Shown here piece after piece: positions 1-10,445 of a stretch of 64,000 nucleotides of DNA. Source of the DNA: Neoceratodus forsteri (taxonomy: Eukaryota; Chordata; Ceratodontiformes; Ceratodontidae); contig CM057450.1 of assembly GCA_016271365.2 (NCBI GenBank), positions 1,804,577,967 through 1,804,641,966 of the forward strand, given 5' to 3'. The position numbers and the translations under genes are program-made. Below the pieces are notes generated by a model. The model was not told where the DNA came from and searched no databases. It saw only the letters and a list, made by a program, of their open reading frames with translations. How positions within the stretch are numbered: position 1 is the first letter of the stretch; the number at the start of each line of letters is the position of its first letter.

Positions 1-300
1 TTTCTTCAGACACTGAGAGTGGCTTGCTTAATCTACGTAGCTGAGGAGGTGTGCCGAAGAGCATTGCCTGGGTTTTGGTGATATTCAGTAGCAGCTTATT
101 TTCATAGAGCCAGGTTTGTACTATCTGGAGGTCGGGTGACAGGGCATTATTGATGTTGTCGATGTTGGGAGAGTGACAGATGAAGACCAGGTCATCTTCG
201 TAAAGGAGAGGAGGAGTACTGTTCTTGAAACAGTGATTCACAGAGTTAATGTGAACGGAGGATAAGAGAGGCCCTATGATTGACTCTGGGGGACACCAGG
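1..300 (-). pseudogene. LINE reverse transcriptase fragment (palm to thumb)
   Basis: Read on the minus strand this stretch gives a decayed non-LTR reverse transcriptase: a YADD-like catalytic box (here YEDDLVF), then the conserved segment ENKLLLNITKTQAMLFG, with residues typical of the L2/CR1 group. In the original element this enzyme copied the LINE RNA at a nicked target site in the nucleus. The piece is cut by the window edge on its 3' side and stops being recognisable near base 300. The second position of the catalytic box is substituted, so the copy is dead. Family assignment beyond L2/CR1-like is not possible from this length. Confidence 0.7.
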
Positions 301-1299
301 AATGGTAGGAAGAAAGTTGGAGTCAGCTAAAGGTGTAGAAAGTTAAAAATGGTATAGACTCTCACGGAACCAACATTCAGAAAAAGGGTAAACATGTATT
401 CCTAAAATAATTTAAGACCATTTCACTTTTTCATAAATTGATATAGTATATGAAACATGTAACAATACCATATATTAATAGTTAGCATGTACGGTATACA
501 AGAATTAGTGTGTTTTATTCCATATCAAAACCAAAAAAGTTAGCTGGCTCACCAGTGCAACGGTTGCCCGCTTGCGACGCCCATGACCTGGGTTTGGAAG
601 CAAATCCAGGGTTGGAGGGCCAGCTGGGGTGGAGCCTGCGGGAAAGACAGCCTGGGCTAGAAAGCTTGGAAGGTGTGACAGATGTCGGTTGCATGGGAAC
701 ACACTGTGTGCACCATGATTTTATTGCATTCTGTGCTTTCTGGGGCCAGAAAATGGGGGGGAGGGGGAGTCCGGCAGCAGGATGAGGAGGAGCCCCCGAG
801 GGCCCTGCAGCCGACCAGCTGGGCATGCTGACCTGAACTGGATCCATTCTCTGGCAGGGCTTGGGAAACCCCACTGGGAGGGGGGGGAAGCCCTTTGGGA
901 AAGATGATGGTAGGTCTCGATGGACGTCAGGGTGACTGGGCTGGGGCACACCTCTAAAGGAGGGCCAACTGGGAGGAGTGGACATTAAAAAAAAAAAAAG
1001 TATATAATATTACTTTAGAAATGTTCTAATTGACATTGATTTTATGTAATTACTAAAAACATGGTTTCAAGTTTTATTTTGAAAAAGACATTGAGCAGTG
1101 CTCATTTATAATGACGACCCTTGAGCACATATCACAAATAGTTACAAAAGCAGCATACAACTTTAAATAAATAGAGAATTAAGAATACATGTATATTACC
1201 ATCATTATACACATGGAACCATGTTAAATAAAAAATAAAGTTCACAATGTAAGTTAATTCAGCTTAAAAAAATTAATTTGTGATACCAGAAGGATTCAC
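301..1299. other. Unassigned stretch, no supported gene
   Basis: AT-rich flanks surround a GC-richer island at about 540-985. Open frames of 65-156 codons exist on both strands of the island, but none shows a recognisable domain and they overlap each other, so I do not call them. An A-run lies at about 987-999. Confidence 0.5.
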
Positions 1300-1640
1300 T
1301 CTACATCCATCACATAGCCAAAAAAGCGACAAAAAAAACCAGGATTTGATTAGGGCAGAGGATGGCAGTTTTTTTGTCCCAGAGTCTAAATTTTGTGGGC
1401 AGTGAGTTCCAAACCCGAGGGATCATGCACATGTAGCTAGAAAAAAATGAAGCCCTATGCATACTAGTCCTTGGAACAACTAATTCTACAATGGTTGCCT
1501 TCCTTAAGGAATCACACACTTTCCTAAATGAAAACCATTCCATTAATTACTGTGGAACAGTGCCTTGAATGCATCTCAGAGAAAACAAAATTTTATGTGG
1601 TCTGCCTCATTCCGCCAGTGATGTCCAACCCAAGTGATTG
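1300..1640 (-). pseudogene. LINE reverse transcriptase C-terminal fragment
   Basis: The minus-strand frame at 1310-1543 contains the block usually found at the C terminus of L2/CR1-type reverse transcriptases: an S-S-F-F-S-S-Y stretch followed by P-R-V-W-N-S-L-P. This segment lies after the thumb domain and before the LINE 3' untranslated region. Upstream on the minus strand (to about 1640) short pieces such as HWRNEADHIKF continue in another frame, so the copy is frameshifted. No catalytic motif is included. Its AT-rich base use differs from the GC-richer CR1 fragment that follows. Confidence 0.6.
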
Positions 1641-1915
1641 TATATTTTACATTGATGTGTATCAAAAGGACAATTCAGTGTAAGACGTTCCAAATGACTT
1701 TTCAGCACGTCAAGTTTGGATAATTTGTCCTTTGTACAATAATCATAAATTTAGTCTTTAATTGGTAAAAATCTAGGTTTGGACTATTTTTAGGTGGTTT
1801 TGAGGATCTAATCACCCCATGCCAATAGATAAATAAGGCCCACACGTGTTCCAGCCTTTTTTTTGCATAATGTTTTTACTAAAAATTTCTCCAAGAACAT
1901 AAACAGAATATGGCA
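1641..1915. other. AT-rich spacer, nothing recognised
   Basis: No open frame with a known domain and no clear repeat. It ends at the terminal repeat of the antisense CR1 element. Confidence 0.4.
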
Positions 1916-2965
1916 AACATAGAAACATAGAAGTTGACGGCAGATAAGGACCGCAAGGCCCATCCAGTCTGCCCATTTCTTTTTCTACCTTATAAATGTG
2001 CCATCGGCCTTTGCTCTGTCAGTGGCCTATCTATTCACAGTCATTTGTATTGCTCCCTTATGCCTATCCCATGCCTGTTTGAAGCCCTGCACTGTATTCA
2101 TAGCCACCACTTCTTGTGGTAAGCCATTCCATGCATCCACCACCCTTTCTGTGAAAAAGAATTTCCTCACATTCCCCCTTAATCGGCCTCCCTCTAATCG
2201 CATGCTGTGTCCTCTTGTCCTGCTGTTTTTCTTATATTTAAACATGTTAGACTCTTTCACCTTGTTTATGCCCTTAAGGTGTTTGAATGCCTCGATCATA
2301 TCACCTCTCTCCTCCTTTGCTCAAGGGTATACATATTGAGCTCTGTTAATCTGTCCTCATATGTCTTCTGATGCAGTTCCTGCACCATTTTGGTTGCCCT
2401 TCTCTGGACTGCCTCAATTTGGTTAATGTCCTTGTGAAGGTGTGGCCTCCAATACTGCACGCAGTACTCCAGATGGGGCCTAACCAGTGTCTTGTACAGA
2501 GGGATTAATACCTCCCTCTTACGACTTGTGATACCCCTACTAATACACCCTAACACCCCCCTAGCCTTACCTACTGCTTTAGAGGTCTGCTTGGATGATT
2601 TTAGGTCATCAGTGATGATGATGCCCAAGTCTCTTTCTTCCTTTGTGACTGCTAGCAACTCCCCTCCCAGCCTATAGGTGGCTTCAGGGTTCTCTTCCTT
2701 ATGTGCATGATTTTGCACTTCTTTGCATTAAATCCCAGTTGCCACTCTTCTGACCATTCTGCTAGTTTATCCAGATCTCTTCTCATTCTGCCCACCCCAT
2801 CTGGATCATCTACTCTGTTGCAGATCTTGGTGTCATCTGCAAACAGACAAGCCTTACCCTCTAGTCCATCTGCAATGTCACTAATGAAGATGTTGAAGAG
2901 GACTGGCCCCAGGACTGATCCCTGAGGTACCCCACTTGTGACTTGCATCTCTTCTGACAAACCAA
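1916..2965 (-). mobile_element. CR1 LINE, 5'-truncated, antisense
   Basis: This is a CR1 retrotransposon lying on the minus strand. On that strand it begins inside the reverse transcriptase near 2965 and runs to its 3' end at 1916. There it finishes with the short terminal repeat TTCTATGTTTCTATGTT, which matches the octamer-type 3' tail known for CR1. 5' truncation is the usual result of incomplete target-primed reverse transcription. Relatives in this window are at 7110-9816, 42955-45337, 45998-46335 and 47622-48605. Confidence 0.85.
2027..2965 (-). pseudogene. CR1 reverse transcriptase, palm to C terminus
   Basis: The minus-strand reading gives, in order, SGVPQGSVLGP (RT motif 4 region), FADDTK (catalytic motif 5), the W-x-L-x-F-N-x-K-K-C-K-I-M-H block, EERDLGIII, and the thumb/C-terminal block LVRPHLEYCVQYW. 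It ends with FFTERVVDAWNGLP. These are the ordered hallmarks of CR1-clade RT. Two frameshifts break it, near 2700 and near 2300. The fingers domain and the whole endonuclease are missing because of 5' truncation. The catalytic aspartates are still present, so decay is by frame rather than by active-site loss. It is not functional as it stands. Confidence 0.85.
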
Positions 2966-3784
2966 CATTACACACACAGGCTGAAAAACTGTAAGATAAC
3001 AATTCATCAGAACTATGTACACGGGTCCAATACAGTCTATAAAATTTGATAAATGACATATGTAATATACTTGATAAAAAGAAAAGATTTTAACAGTTTT
3101 ATCAAGTTTGTCTTGTGCGCCTCTTATTTTTCAGATATTTAGAACCCCAATAAAGAACAAGTAGCCAAGCCTCCTCAAAAATGGTTCAACAGGGAACATC
3201 AGTTATTTAAGGCATATGTCTCCACATCATTCTAGCCCCTCCTTAATAAGTACAACTTTCCCAGGGGATAAGGAGGATAGGAAAAGGTCCCATATCTCAG
3301 GTTCGCCCTTAGTTTTATAGGACAGTCACTCCAGGGCAAGTACTAGTAAGGTCAAATTATGCCATTGTTACATGGTAGGGTTTGCCCCAGAGACCCATGT
3401 ATTTAATATGCAGTACCTAGCTAAAGTCAGTAAAACTCTGGTCCATCTGGACACAAGAACTCGCTCAAAGAAAATGGTAGGAGCTGCCTGCAGGGGCCAG
3501 GTTCAGCATGACCAGAGTTCCACAGACAATAGAAGAAGGTCACTGAACTCTCCTAGCTCAAATGAAACTACTGTCCCCACAAAAAACTGCGCAAATAAAT
3601 CAAGCAGTTCATTAAAGGTTCAAGAGGACAGAGCTGAGCTCCTCGACCCGAGAATGCTCACACAGACTGACGTTTCAACCAAAAAGAGTCTTTGTCAAAG
3701 CATAGCACCCTCAGTGGACATGGGTGTTTTATACATTTCATAAAGCAATAAAACAACAATTAAAGTTTAATTTTAATTTAGTAA
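2966..3784. other. Unassigned stretch with one 123-codon open frame
   Basis: A plus-strand frame at 3372-3743 is rich in Ser, Thr, Lys and Asn and shows no domain I can name. The DNA at about 3655-3740 (cgagaatgctcacacagactg, then a 'gacgtttcaacc' motif) resembles the end region of dispersed repeats rather than a gene. I treat the frame as chance. Confidence 0.35.
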
Positions 3785-5735
3785 TAAAGGAAAAATTCCC
3801 CCTTGGTTCAACAAGACAATTAAAAATCAGATTAAAATAAAAATTAAACATTTCAGGAAACTTAAGAATAGTTCTGTTCCATTTAAAACTACTCTATTAC
3901 ATAAATACAGACTATTTGTGGAAAAACTTAAAAAATTCTATTAAATTGGCAAAAAATAAGCTAGAATTTAAACTTGCTCACACAAAAGACTGTCACAAAT
4001 CTCTTTTCTCCTATATAAATAGTAAAAAAAGTGTATCAAGGACCATTGGTCCCATTATAACCAATGGTTCTTCTCTATCTCTTTAATAAGTACTTTTGTT
4101 CTGTCTTCTCTCAAAAATCACCTACTAGTACATTTAAAGTTCACCACGTAGGTTATCATACTGTAGGTTCTATCCAACTGACATTATACAGGCTATCAAA
4201 AAACTAAAAAAAAAAAAAAATACTAGTCCGGGCCCAGACGGTATACATCCATGGTTTCTGATCGAAATCTCTATAAATATTTATATACCTTTGTCAATTC
4301 TTTTCAATAAATCCTTACAAGAAAGCATTGTACCAAATGATTGGCGTTGAGCAATAGTTATTTCCATATTTAAAAAAGGCAGTAGAGGTTCGGTGCAAAA
4401 TTGTTGTCCAATTAGCTTGACCTCAGTGGCTAGTAAATTAATGGAATGAGTAATGAAGTCTCTAATAGATCAAGATTGTAAAAAATTAGGAATTTATGAT
4501 TCAAATCAGCATGGGTTTACTTCCAAGTATTCCTGCACCACCAATCTGATATCTTTTTACAATAATATAAGTACTCTACTAGATGTGGGTATCCCTACTG
4601 ATGTAATTCTTTTGGACTTTACTAGAGCTTTCAATAAAGTCTCACATGAAAAACTCATTACTAAAATGCACAGTCTAGGTTTGTCACCTGCTGTTGTCAA
4701 CTGGACTTTAAACTGGTTGACAAATCGTTGTCAGAGAGTCAGAATTAATGATATCTTGTCTGATTCGGGTAGTGTGACAAGTGGTGTACCACAGGGGTCG
4801 GTCTTGGGACCAACATTGTTTAACCTCTTTATCAGTGATTTACAAACAGGGCCAAATAAAATCATAGTTAAATTTGCAGACGATACTAAATTGGGGGCAA
4901 GGTTAATAATCAAGAAAATATTTCTGCATTAAGGAAGGATTTGGAAAAATTAACACTTTGGGCAAATGCAGTTTAATCAAGACAAATGTTTAGTAGTGCA
5001 TTTCGGTGTAAATAATCCAAAAACGATATATCACATAAACGGACTACCACTTCACTCATCAAATTGTGAAAAAGATTTAGGGATATTTGTTAATAATAAA
5101 CTTACATCAAATGATCACTATGTTAGAACTGCTCGCATGACCAACAGACTTTTGAGGCAAATAAAACGCACTTTTGTTAATCGACCGAACAATGCCTTAT
5201 TCCATTGTATAGGGCATAATGTTAGACCATATTCAGACTGTGGCTCTTTCTGGAATCCAAACCCAAAAGACATAGCAATTCTTGAACAGGTTCAAAAGAG
5301 AGTAACTAGAATGATTCCAAGATTAACAACTTGGATTATCAGAACAGATTAAAAGCTACTGGTCTCTTCTCTCTTCAAACTGGAAGATTAAGAGGTGATA
5401 TGCTTATGGGTTTTAATTTAATAAATTCACCAGATCTAATGGAAAAATGTGGTCTAACACACTCCAAAAGGAGACATGTTCTGAGACTGCATAATAAACA
5501 GCTTGAAGTAAAAACTTATAAAACCAGCAAAAGGAGAAACTTTTTTCCAATAAGAGCATCCATTGTATGGAACACCTTGCCACAAGAATTGGTAGAGGCA
5601 ACTAGTGCCACTGTCTTTAAAAACAAATTAGATGTTTGGTTGAAGGATAATAGATAAATAATGTCCCACATAGTGTGGGGAACAGTCTCGATGGGCTCTG
5701 CCCTTCTTCTGTTCTTTCATACCAAGTAATAAGTA
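3785..5735 (+). mobile_element. AT-rich LINE of the CR1/L2 group, 5'-truncated
   Basis: A plus-strand non-LTR retrotransposon copy starts in the linker upstream of the reverse transcriptase (PWFNKTIKNQIK at about 3795) and carries the RT to a stop at 5657. A short 3' untranslated region follows, ending in a TAATAAGTAA-type tail near 5735. It is much more AT-rich than the other LINEs here and forms a separate family. The endonuclease is absent. Confidence 0.8.
4225..5657 (+). pseudogene. LINE reverse transcriptase (AT-rich family)
   Basis: Ordered RT motifs are visible: GPDGIHPWFL at about 4228, the HGFTSKYSCTTNL block, LLDFTRAFNKV (first catalytic aspartate region), SGVPQGSVLGP and FADDTK (catalytic pair) near 4876. 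The CEKDLGIFVNNKL block and a C-terminal FPIRASIVWNTLPQELV end at the stop near 5657. The reading frame breaks near 4440, 4932 and 5340. An A-run at about 4206-4221 lies just before the GPDG motif and may itself reflect slippage. The enzyme would have primed cDNA synthesis from a nicked chromosomal site. The order of motifs makes the call firm; the exact clade is less certain. Confidence 0.85.
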
Positions 5736-5741
5736 ATATAA

Positions 5742-5855
5742 CAAACAAAAACAGTAGAGGGGCCAGTGGGAGCTGGCGGCCCAAGAAGGCTTTCAGTGTT
5801 TGCGCTACACCTTGCCAGAATGTCTGGAGAATGGGGCAAGCCCAAAAACAATGAA
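5742..5855 (-). pseudogene. L1-like ORF2 C-terminal scrap
   Basis: On the minus strand the bases at 5758-5853 read HCFWACPILQTFWQGV and continue in frame for about 38 residues. This is the Cys/His-W motif near the C terminus of L1/Tx1-type ORF2 proteins, downstream of the reverse transcriptase. Only this scrap remains, wedged between the end of the AT-rich LINE and the next antisense LINE. The length is short, so the call rests on the H-x2-W-x-C-P pattern and its spacing to F-W. Confidence 0.55.
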
Positions 5856-5871
5856 AGTAAGAACTTAAGTT

Positions 5872-6890
5872 TCATCCCTTTTTTATTAGTTTACTCACAT
5901 GTGAATTTCCAGAAGCAGAAGGGTCCATCCAAAACCTAGGGCATTTGTAGCCCCCTACCTGTACTATTTTATTGCCCTCAGTGTTGTGGATAGTCATCTG
6001 ATTATTAGAGGGGTCATTCTGTTTATTCGCAGCAGCAAAAGGCATCCCATTTGTCCTGGTAGAATTCATTTTCAAATAAGAAGACTTAAAAAAAAAAGTT
6101 TGTAATTGTTCAAAAGCTGTCTGTAAACAGGATTGCACTACCTCCACTGAGGCATGGGTGGTGTAGACCACCGTATCATCTGCATAAAGATGGTATTCTG
6201 CACCTCCGATGCTTTGCCCAGTGCCCCTCAAATATAAGGTGTATAAAAGGGGACCTGGGATGGACCATTAAGGAGCCCCCTTTTCTATGATTTATTCCCC
6301 AGATTGTCTCCCATTCACCACAGTTCTCTGTTTCCTACTGTGGAGATAAATGATAAAGTATCTTAGGGCCCCAGCATGTAGCCTGCCACTTCACCCAGTT
6401 TCTTTAAAAGTACTGTAAGGTCCACCATGTTAAAGACCTTGGAGAGGTCTACAAAGATGACCCCGATAAACTTGCCAGACTCCATAGGTATGTTGACATC
6501 ATCCAAGACTTTTGACATGGAGGAGCTTGTACTATGTTTCTTATAAAAAAACAGACTGATATTTGGCTCATAGCCCTTCATTTTCCCAGAAGACCTGCAA
6601 CTGCCTGGCTACATTTCTCTTTAGGAGCTTAGCAGCCACCGGAAGAAGTGCAGTTGGACTGTTACTGGTCATCTTATCAGGGCTGCCTCCCTTGAAAATT
6701 GAGACAACCCCGGCCAGTTTCCACCTTTTGGAGCTCCCCTGACTGCAAAGACCAGCTAAGTAAATAAGTCAGGGGTTCTGAGATCTGTAGAGCTGAATAT
6801 TTCAGAAATATAGGGGTGAGATCATCTGGCCCATAGCTCCTTCCAGTTTTTAGTTCCAAAAACAGATCACAAATCCTCCCCCACTAACAT
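5872..6890 (-). pseudogene. L2-like LINE reverse transcriptase, antisense
   Basis: Minus-strand pieces in order are: SYGPDDLTPIFLKYSA with EPLTYLLSWSLQSGEL (6677-6859), FVDLSKVFNMVD (within 6363-6581), and YADDTVVYTTHAS followed by a thumb-like segment (5872-6231). These are RT fingers, palm and thumb of an L2-like LINE. The frame is lost near 6600 and 6300, and the region between motif 3 and YADD is partly deleted. YADD itself is intact. The 3' end abuts the L1-like scrap at 5855. A sibling fragment in the opposite orientation follows at 6935-7100. Confidence 0.75.
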
Positions 6891-7100
6891 TTCTGAGAAC
6901 GTGAATAATGTACCTGCCCTCTGAAACTCTTCACCACCAAGATCTCAGAACCCCTGACTTATTTACTTAACTGGTCTTTGAGGTCAGGGGAGCTCCTGCA
7001 GGGGTGGAAACTGGCCAGGGTTGTCTCCATTTTTAAAGGAGGTAGCCCTGATCAGATGACCAGTAACAGTGCAATTTCACTTCTCCTGGTGACTGCTAAA
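6632..7100. repeat. Inverted pair of L2-like RT fragments
   Basis: The minus-strand RT segment at about 6632-6793 is repeated in plus orientation at about 6938-7100. Both encode the block EPLTYLL followed by W-S-L and S-G-E-L and a GGSPD box, and by eye most bases match. About 145 bp separates the arms. Confidence 0.75.
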
Positions 7101-7109
7101 CTGAGTTAG

Positions 7110-7879
7110 TAACTTGCTAATGGACAGGAGGCAGAGGGTAGTGGTAATTAGGATCTAATCTGGGGAGAGGGGAGTTACCAGCAGGGTACCTCAGGGATCA
7201 GTCCTGGGGCCAGTCTTATTTAATGTCTTCATTAGTGACATTGTAGAAGGGCTGGAGGGAAAGATCTGCCTGTTTGCAGATGACACCAAGATCTGCAACA
7301 GGGTGGATGCACTAGATGGGGTGGAGACAATGAGGAGGGACCTGGGGAAGCTTGAAAAATGGTCTGAGGTGTGGCAACTGAGGTTCAGTTCAGAGATGTG
7401 CAAAATAATGCACCTGGGGAGAGCTACAGGATTGAAGGAGTTGTTGACTATCATCACCAAGGAAGAAAGGACCAGTGTGTTATCATTTTGGATGACTTAA
7501 AGGTATCCAGACAGAGTACAAAGGTGGCGGGGTAGGCCAGTGGCATGCTGGGTTGCATAGGCAGAGGCATCACAAGCAGAAGGTGGGAGGTGGTGATGCC
7601 ATTGTACAAAACACTGGTAAGGCCTCACCTGGAGTACTGTGTGCAGTTCTGGAGGCCACACCTTCGTAAGGACATTGACAGGGTGGAGGTGGTCCAGAGA
7701 AGGGTGACAAAGATGGTTCAAGGCTTACACCAGACAACATATGAGGAGAGATTAAAGGACCTCAGTATGTGCTCACTGGAGGAGAGGAGGGATCGGGGGG
7801 TCATGATAGAAACATTCAAATACCTTAAGGGCATAAACAGGGTGCAGGGGGGGTGACATCTTTCATTATAGGAAGAGGA
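7110..7879 (+). pseudogene. CR1-A reverse transcriptase, first part
   Basis: The plus-strand reading gives DRRQRVVV-like residues at about 7125, then SRVPQGSVLGP, FADDTK near 7275 and the E-M-C-K-I-M-H block. After a frameshift near 7500, MLGCIGRGITSR and LVRPHLEYCVQFW lead to FKYLKGIN near 7840. It is the same CR1 subfamily as 1916-2965 and lacks fingers and endonuclease by 5' truncation at about 7110. The frame runs into the inserted CR1-B after about 7879; the residues DIFHYRKR just before the break align with the continuing host copy. It is not functional. Confidence 0.8.
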
Positions 7880-9518
7880 CAACAGATGTAGGGATTACAG
7901 AGGGCAGGGAGCTGGAGGGGTTGAGGGCATTAAGAGTGGACAAAGCACCTGGGCCGGATGGCATTCACCCTAGAGTACTGAGGGAGCTGGCAGAGGTCCT
8001 TGTGGGGCCGCTGGCAGACCTGTTCAATACCTTCCTGGACACAGGATGTGTGCCACAGGACTGGAGGATGGCCCATGTGGTGCCCATCCATAAAAGTGGG
8101 CCAAAGGATGAACCAGGGAACTACAGACCAGTGAGCCTCACCTCGATTGTGGTCAGACTCATGGAGACCATCTTAAAAGAGAGGCTCATGAGCTCCTTGG
8201 AGGCAAATAGTATCCAGGACGACCAGCAGCATGGGTTTGTCATTGGCAGATCATGCCAGACAAACCTGGTAGAGTTCTATGACTGGGTGACATGGGAACT
8301 GGACAAGGGCCATGCTGTGGACGTCCTGTACTTGGACTTCAGTAAGGCCTTTGATACAGTGGCACATGGGAGATTGGGGAAGCTGGAATTTGTGGGGGCA
8401 GGACCAAAAATGATGACCTGGATCAGGAACTGGCTGAGGGGGAGACAGGAAAGGGTGGTGGTAGGGAGTGGGACTCTCATCACTGAGAGCGGTGATGAGT
8501 GGGGTACCACAGGGATCTGTGCTGGGACCGGTACTGTTTGAGATTTTTGTTGCAGATACTGTATCTCAAATGGGATCCAGAGAAAAATCAGTCTGTTCAC
8601 AGACGATACCAAGATGGGAGCTGTGGTAGATGACACAGAGGTGGGGAAGAGATTGCAGGAGAACCTGAATAAGCTGCAGGAGTGGGCAGATAAATGGCAG
8701 TTGGGGTTCAACACCAAGAAGTGCAAGATTCTGCACTTCGGAGCCCGGAACCAGGGGAGGGATTATCACTTAAATGGGGTTCAGTTGGGTTTCTCCACAG
8801 AAGAGAAGGACCTAGGTGTGATCATAACAGGGAGCATGAACAACTCTGTTCAATGCAGAAGGGCGACGGCAAAAGACAACAAAATGCTGGGGTATATAAC
8901 TAGAAGGATCTCCTCCAGAAGTAGGGAGGTTATCCTGCCCTTGTATAGGTCGCTGGTCAGGCCCCACCTGGAGTACTGCGTGCAGTACTGGCACCCGTTC
9001 CTGAAGAAGGACATCAATTTGTTGGAGGTGGTACAGCGTAGAGCTACAGTACAAAGATGATCCAGGGATTGAAGGGCAAGCCATATGAGGAAAGGCTGGT
9101 GCAGCTGAATATGTACTCTCTGGAAGAGAGGAGGGACAGGGGAGATATGACTGAGACCTTTAAGTACCTGAAGGGAATAAACAAGACTAATATAGGGAGG
9201 AATTTCCAGGGGAGAAAGGGAAGGGACACGAGAGGACACAAACTGAGATTGGAGGGGGTTAGATTCAGGAGAGAGAGATCAGGCATTTTTTTACAGAAAG
9301 TATGGTGGACAAGTGGAACTCTGCTGGGTGAGGTAGTGACCTGCAAGATGGTAGACAGCTTCAACAGGTGTTGGGATAGGGGATGGGGGAAGGCGTAATA
9401 GGATGGGGGGGGAGGGAGGAACAGCAGCAGTATAAGGTGTAAGCTGCTCAGTTGAGCAGACCCGATAGACCGTGAGGCCTGTTTCTGGTAGCATTTTCGT
9501 ATACTCGTATGTTCATAG
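7880..9518 (+). mobile_element. CR1 copy B, inserted in CR1-A
   Basis: This is a second CR1 copy starting in the RT fingers domain and ending near 9518, after an untranslated tail with the string gtatactcgtatgttc. It lacks the endonuclease. Coding similarity to CR1-A is clear, but it belongs to a different subfamily (FTDDTK instead of FADDTK, and a different 3' end). Confidence 0.75.
7921..9399 (+). pseudogene. CR1-B reverse transcriptase
   Basis: A long frame at 7921-8541 carries VDKAPGPDGIHPRVL (motif 1), GNYRPVSLTS (motif 2), HGFVIGRSCQTNL, and LYLDFSKAFDTV with its first catalytic aspartate. After a frameshift near 8500 come SGVPQGSVLGPV, a second shift, FTDDTK near 8595, LGVIITGSMNN and LVRPHLEYCVQYW. 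The final block ends with a stop at 9399. A third break lies near 9055, where MIQGLKGKPYEERL restarts. Fingers, palm and thumb are all represented, so this is the most complete CR1 RT in the first 10 kb. At least three frame breaks make it a pseudogene. Confidence 0.85.
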
Positions 9519-9816
9519 TGCGGGAACAAGGGGCCATGATTATTAGAAGTGTAAAGTTGAGGGGAACTGTGAGAAAGTTTTTCTTCACGGAGAGGGTGGT
9601 GGATACATGGAATAGCCTGCCACAGGAGGTGGGGGGAATGAAGACAGTGGAGGGATTTAAACGTGTCAGGGACAGGCATGAGGGAACCTTAGAGGCGGGT
9701 ACGAGTGGTAAAAAGCCGGTGACCAGGTAGGGTCAGAGGCCACATACAAGTGCAGGGCTTACAGGCAGACTGGACGTGTCTGGCAGTCCTTATCTGCTGG
9801 CAATTTCTGTGTTTCA
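9519..9816 (+). pseudogene. CR1-A C-terminal end and 3' tail
   Basis: The frame GTVRKFFFTERVVDTWNSLP at about 9565 is the standard CR1 C-terminal block. It continues the host copy that broke off at 7879. The untranslated part at 9740-9816 matches, in sense orientation, the antisense CR1 end at 1916-1980 (cagactgga, gtccttatctgc). Confidence 0.8.
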
Positions 9817-9834
9817 TTTGTGTCCCCCGTCCCC

Positions 9835-10400
9835 AGTGTCAGAATCTTAAAAAAGATTCCTGCATTAATGAAAAAGTAATTCAATTTGTTGGGGAGCTGA
9901 GTCTCTTCAACAAAGTCGTTTCTGTTCTTACTGATCTTGATATCTCCCGTCCTCTTGACCATCCCACGTAACTGTTTTATAGTATCTCAACATTTCTTTG
10001 GGTCTCCAGCTAGCTTCCTGGTTTTATATTTGAAATAGTTGTTTTCTTTAGCAGACCTAATTTCACTGACATAATTGTCCTAGCTTTCTTTAGCAGACCT
10101 AATTTTACTGACATAATTGTTCCTGGCTTTCTTTAGCAGACCTAATTTCACTGACATAATTGTTCCTAGCTTTCCTATATTTATTATAATCCCCAGAATT
10201 TCCTGATTTATGGGCTACATCTCACACTTTATTCCTTTTCAATTTAGTGAAATGTGATGAATACCAATCAGCAGAATTTTTTCACTTTTTTCATTTTCTA
10301 TGGGAAGTGTCTGTTGTAAATTGCTCTAAGTTCTGATGAAAAGTAGTTTGACATAATCCAGCTATGGAATCAGATATAACCTGTTAAAGATTTGATCATC
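9835..10400 (-). pseudogene. LINE endonuclease-RT linker fragment, antisense
   Basis: The minus strand reads YNKYRKARNNYVSEIRSAK, a tandemly repeated stretch, then NYFKYKTRKLAGDPKK, KQLRGMVKR and LPNKLNYFFINAG. This order is typical of the spacer between endonuclease and reverse transcriptase in CR1-like LINEs (charged helices, then D-P-K-x-W/F and N-x-F-F). Neither catalytic domain is present. A three-copy 43-bp repeat inside it is in frame-like register with R-S-A-K-E-S. Confidence 0.6.
10042..10170. repeat. Three tandem copies of a 43-bp unit
   Basis: The unit ttctttagcagacctaattt followed by tactgacataattgtcctgg-like sequence occurs three times head to tail, with only a few differences. 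It lies within the antisense LINE linker fragment, so it is a local triplication that happened after or during insertion. Confidence 0.85.
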
Positions 10401-10445
10401 CAGTTTTGTTTATTAATATAAAGAGTCAAAGGAGTTTGTGGTGCT

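Larger units (their letters stand above)
7110..9816 (+). mobile_element. CR1 copy A, interrupted by a second CR1
   Basis: The host CR1 copy occupies 7110-7879 and resumes at about 9519, ending near 9816 with a decayed form of the CR1 terminal repeat (TTTCTGTGTTTCAT). The two halves align to consecutive parts of the antisense CR1 at 1916-2965, so the interruption at 7880-9518 is a later insertion in the same orientation. Confidence 0.8.

Noticed and set aside
515..985. 156-codon minus-strand and 91-codon plus-strand open frames
   Set aside because: They overlap on opposite strands in a GC-rich patch, show no domain, signal or start context, and have no neighbouring gene features.
3372..3743. 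123-codon open frame as a small gene
   Set aside because: Composition is low in hydrophobic residues, no motif is recognised, and the surrounding DNA resembles dispersed repeat ends.
10042..10170. CRISPR-like array of direct repeats
   Set aside because: Three contiguous repeats with no spacers, in vertebrate DNA; a simple tandem triplication.
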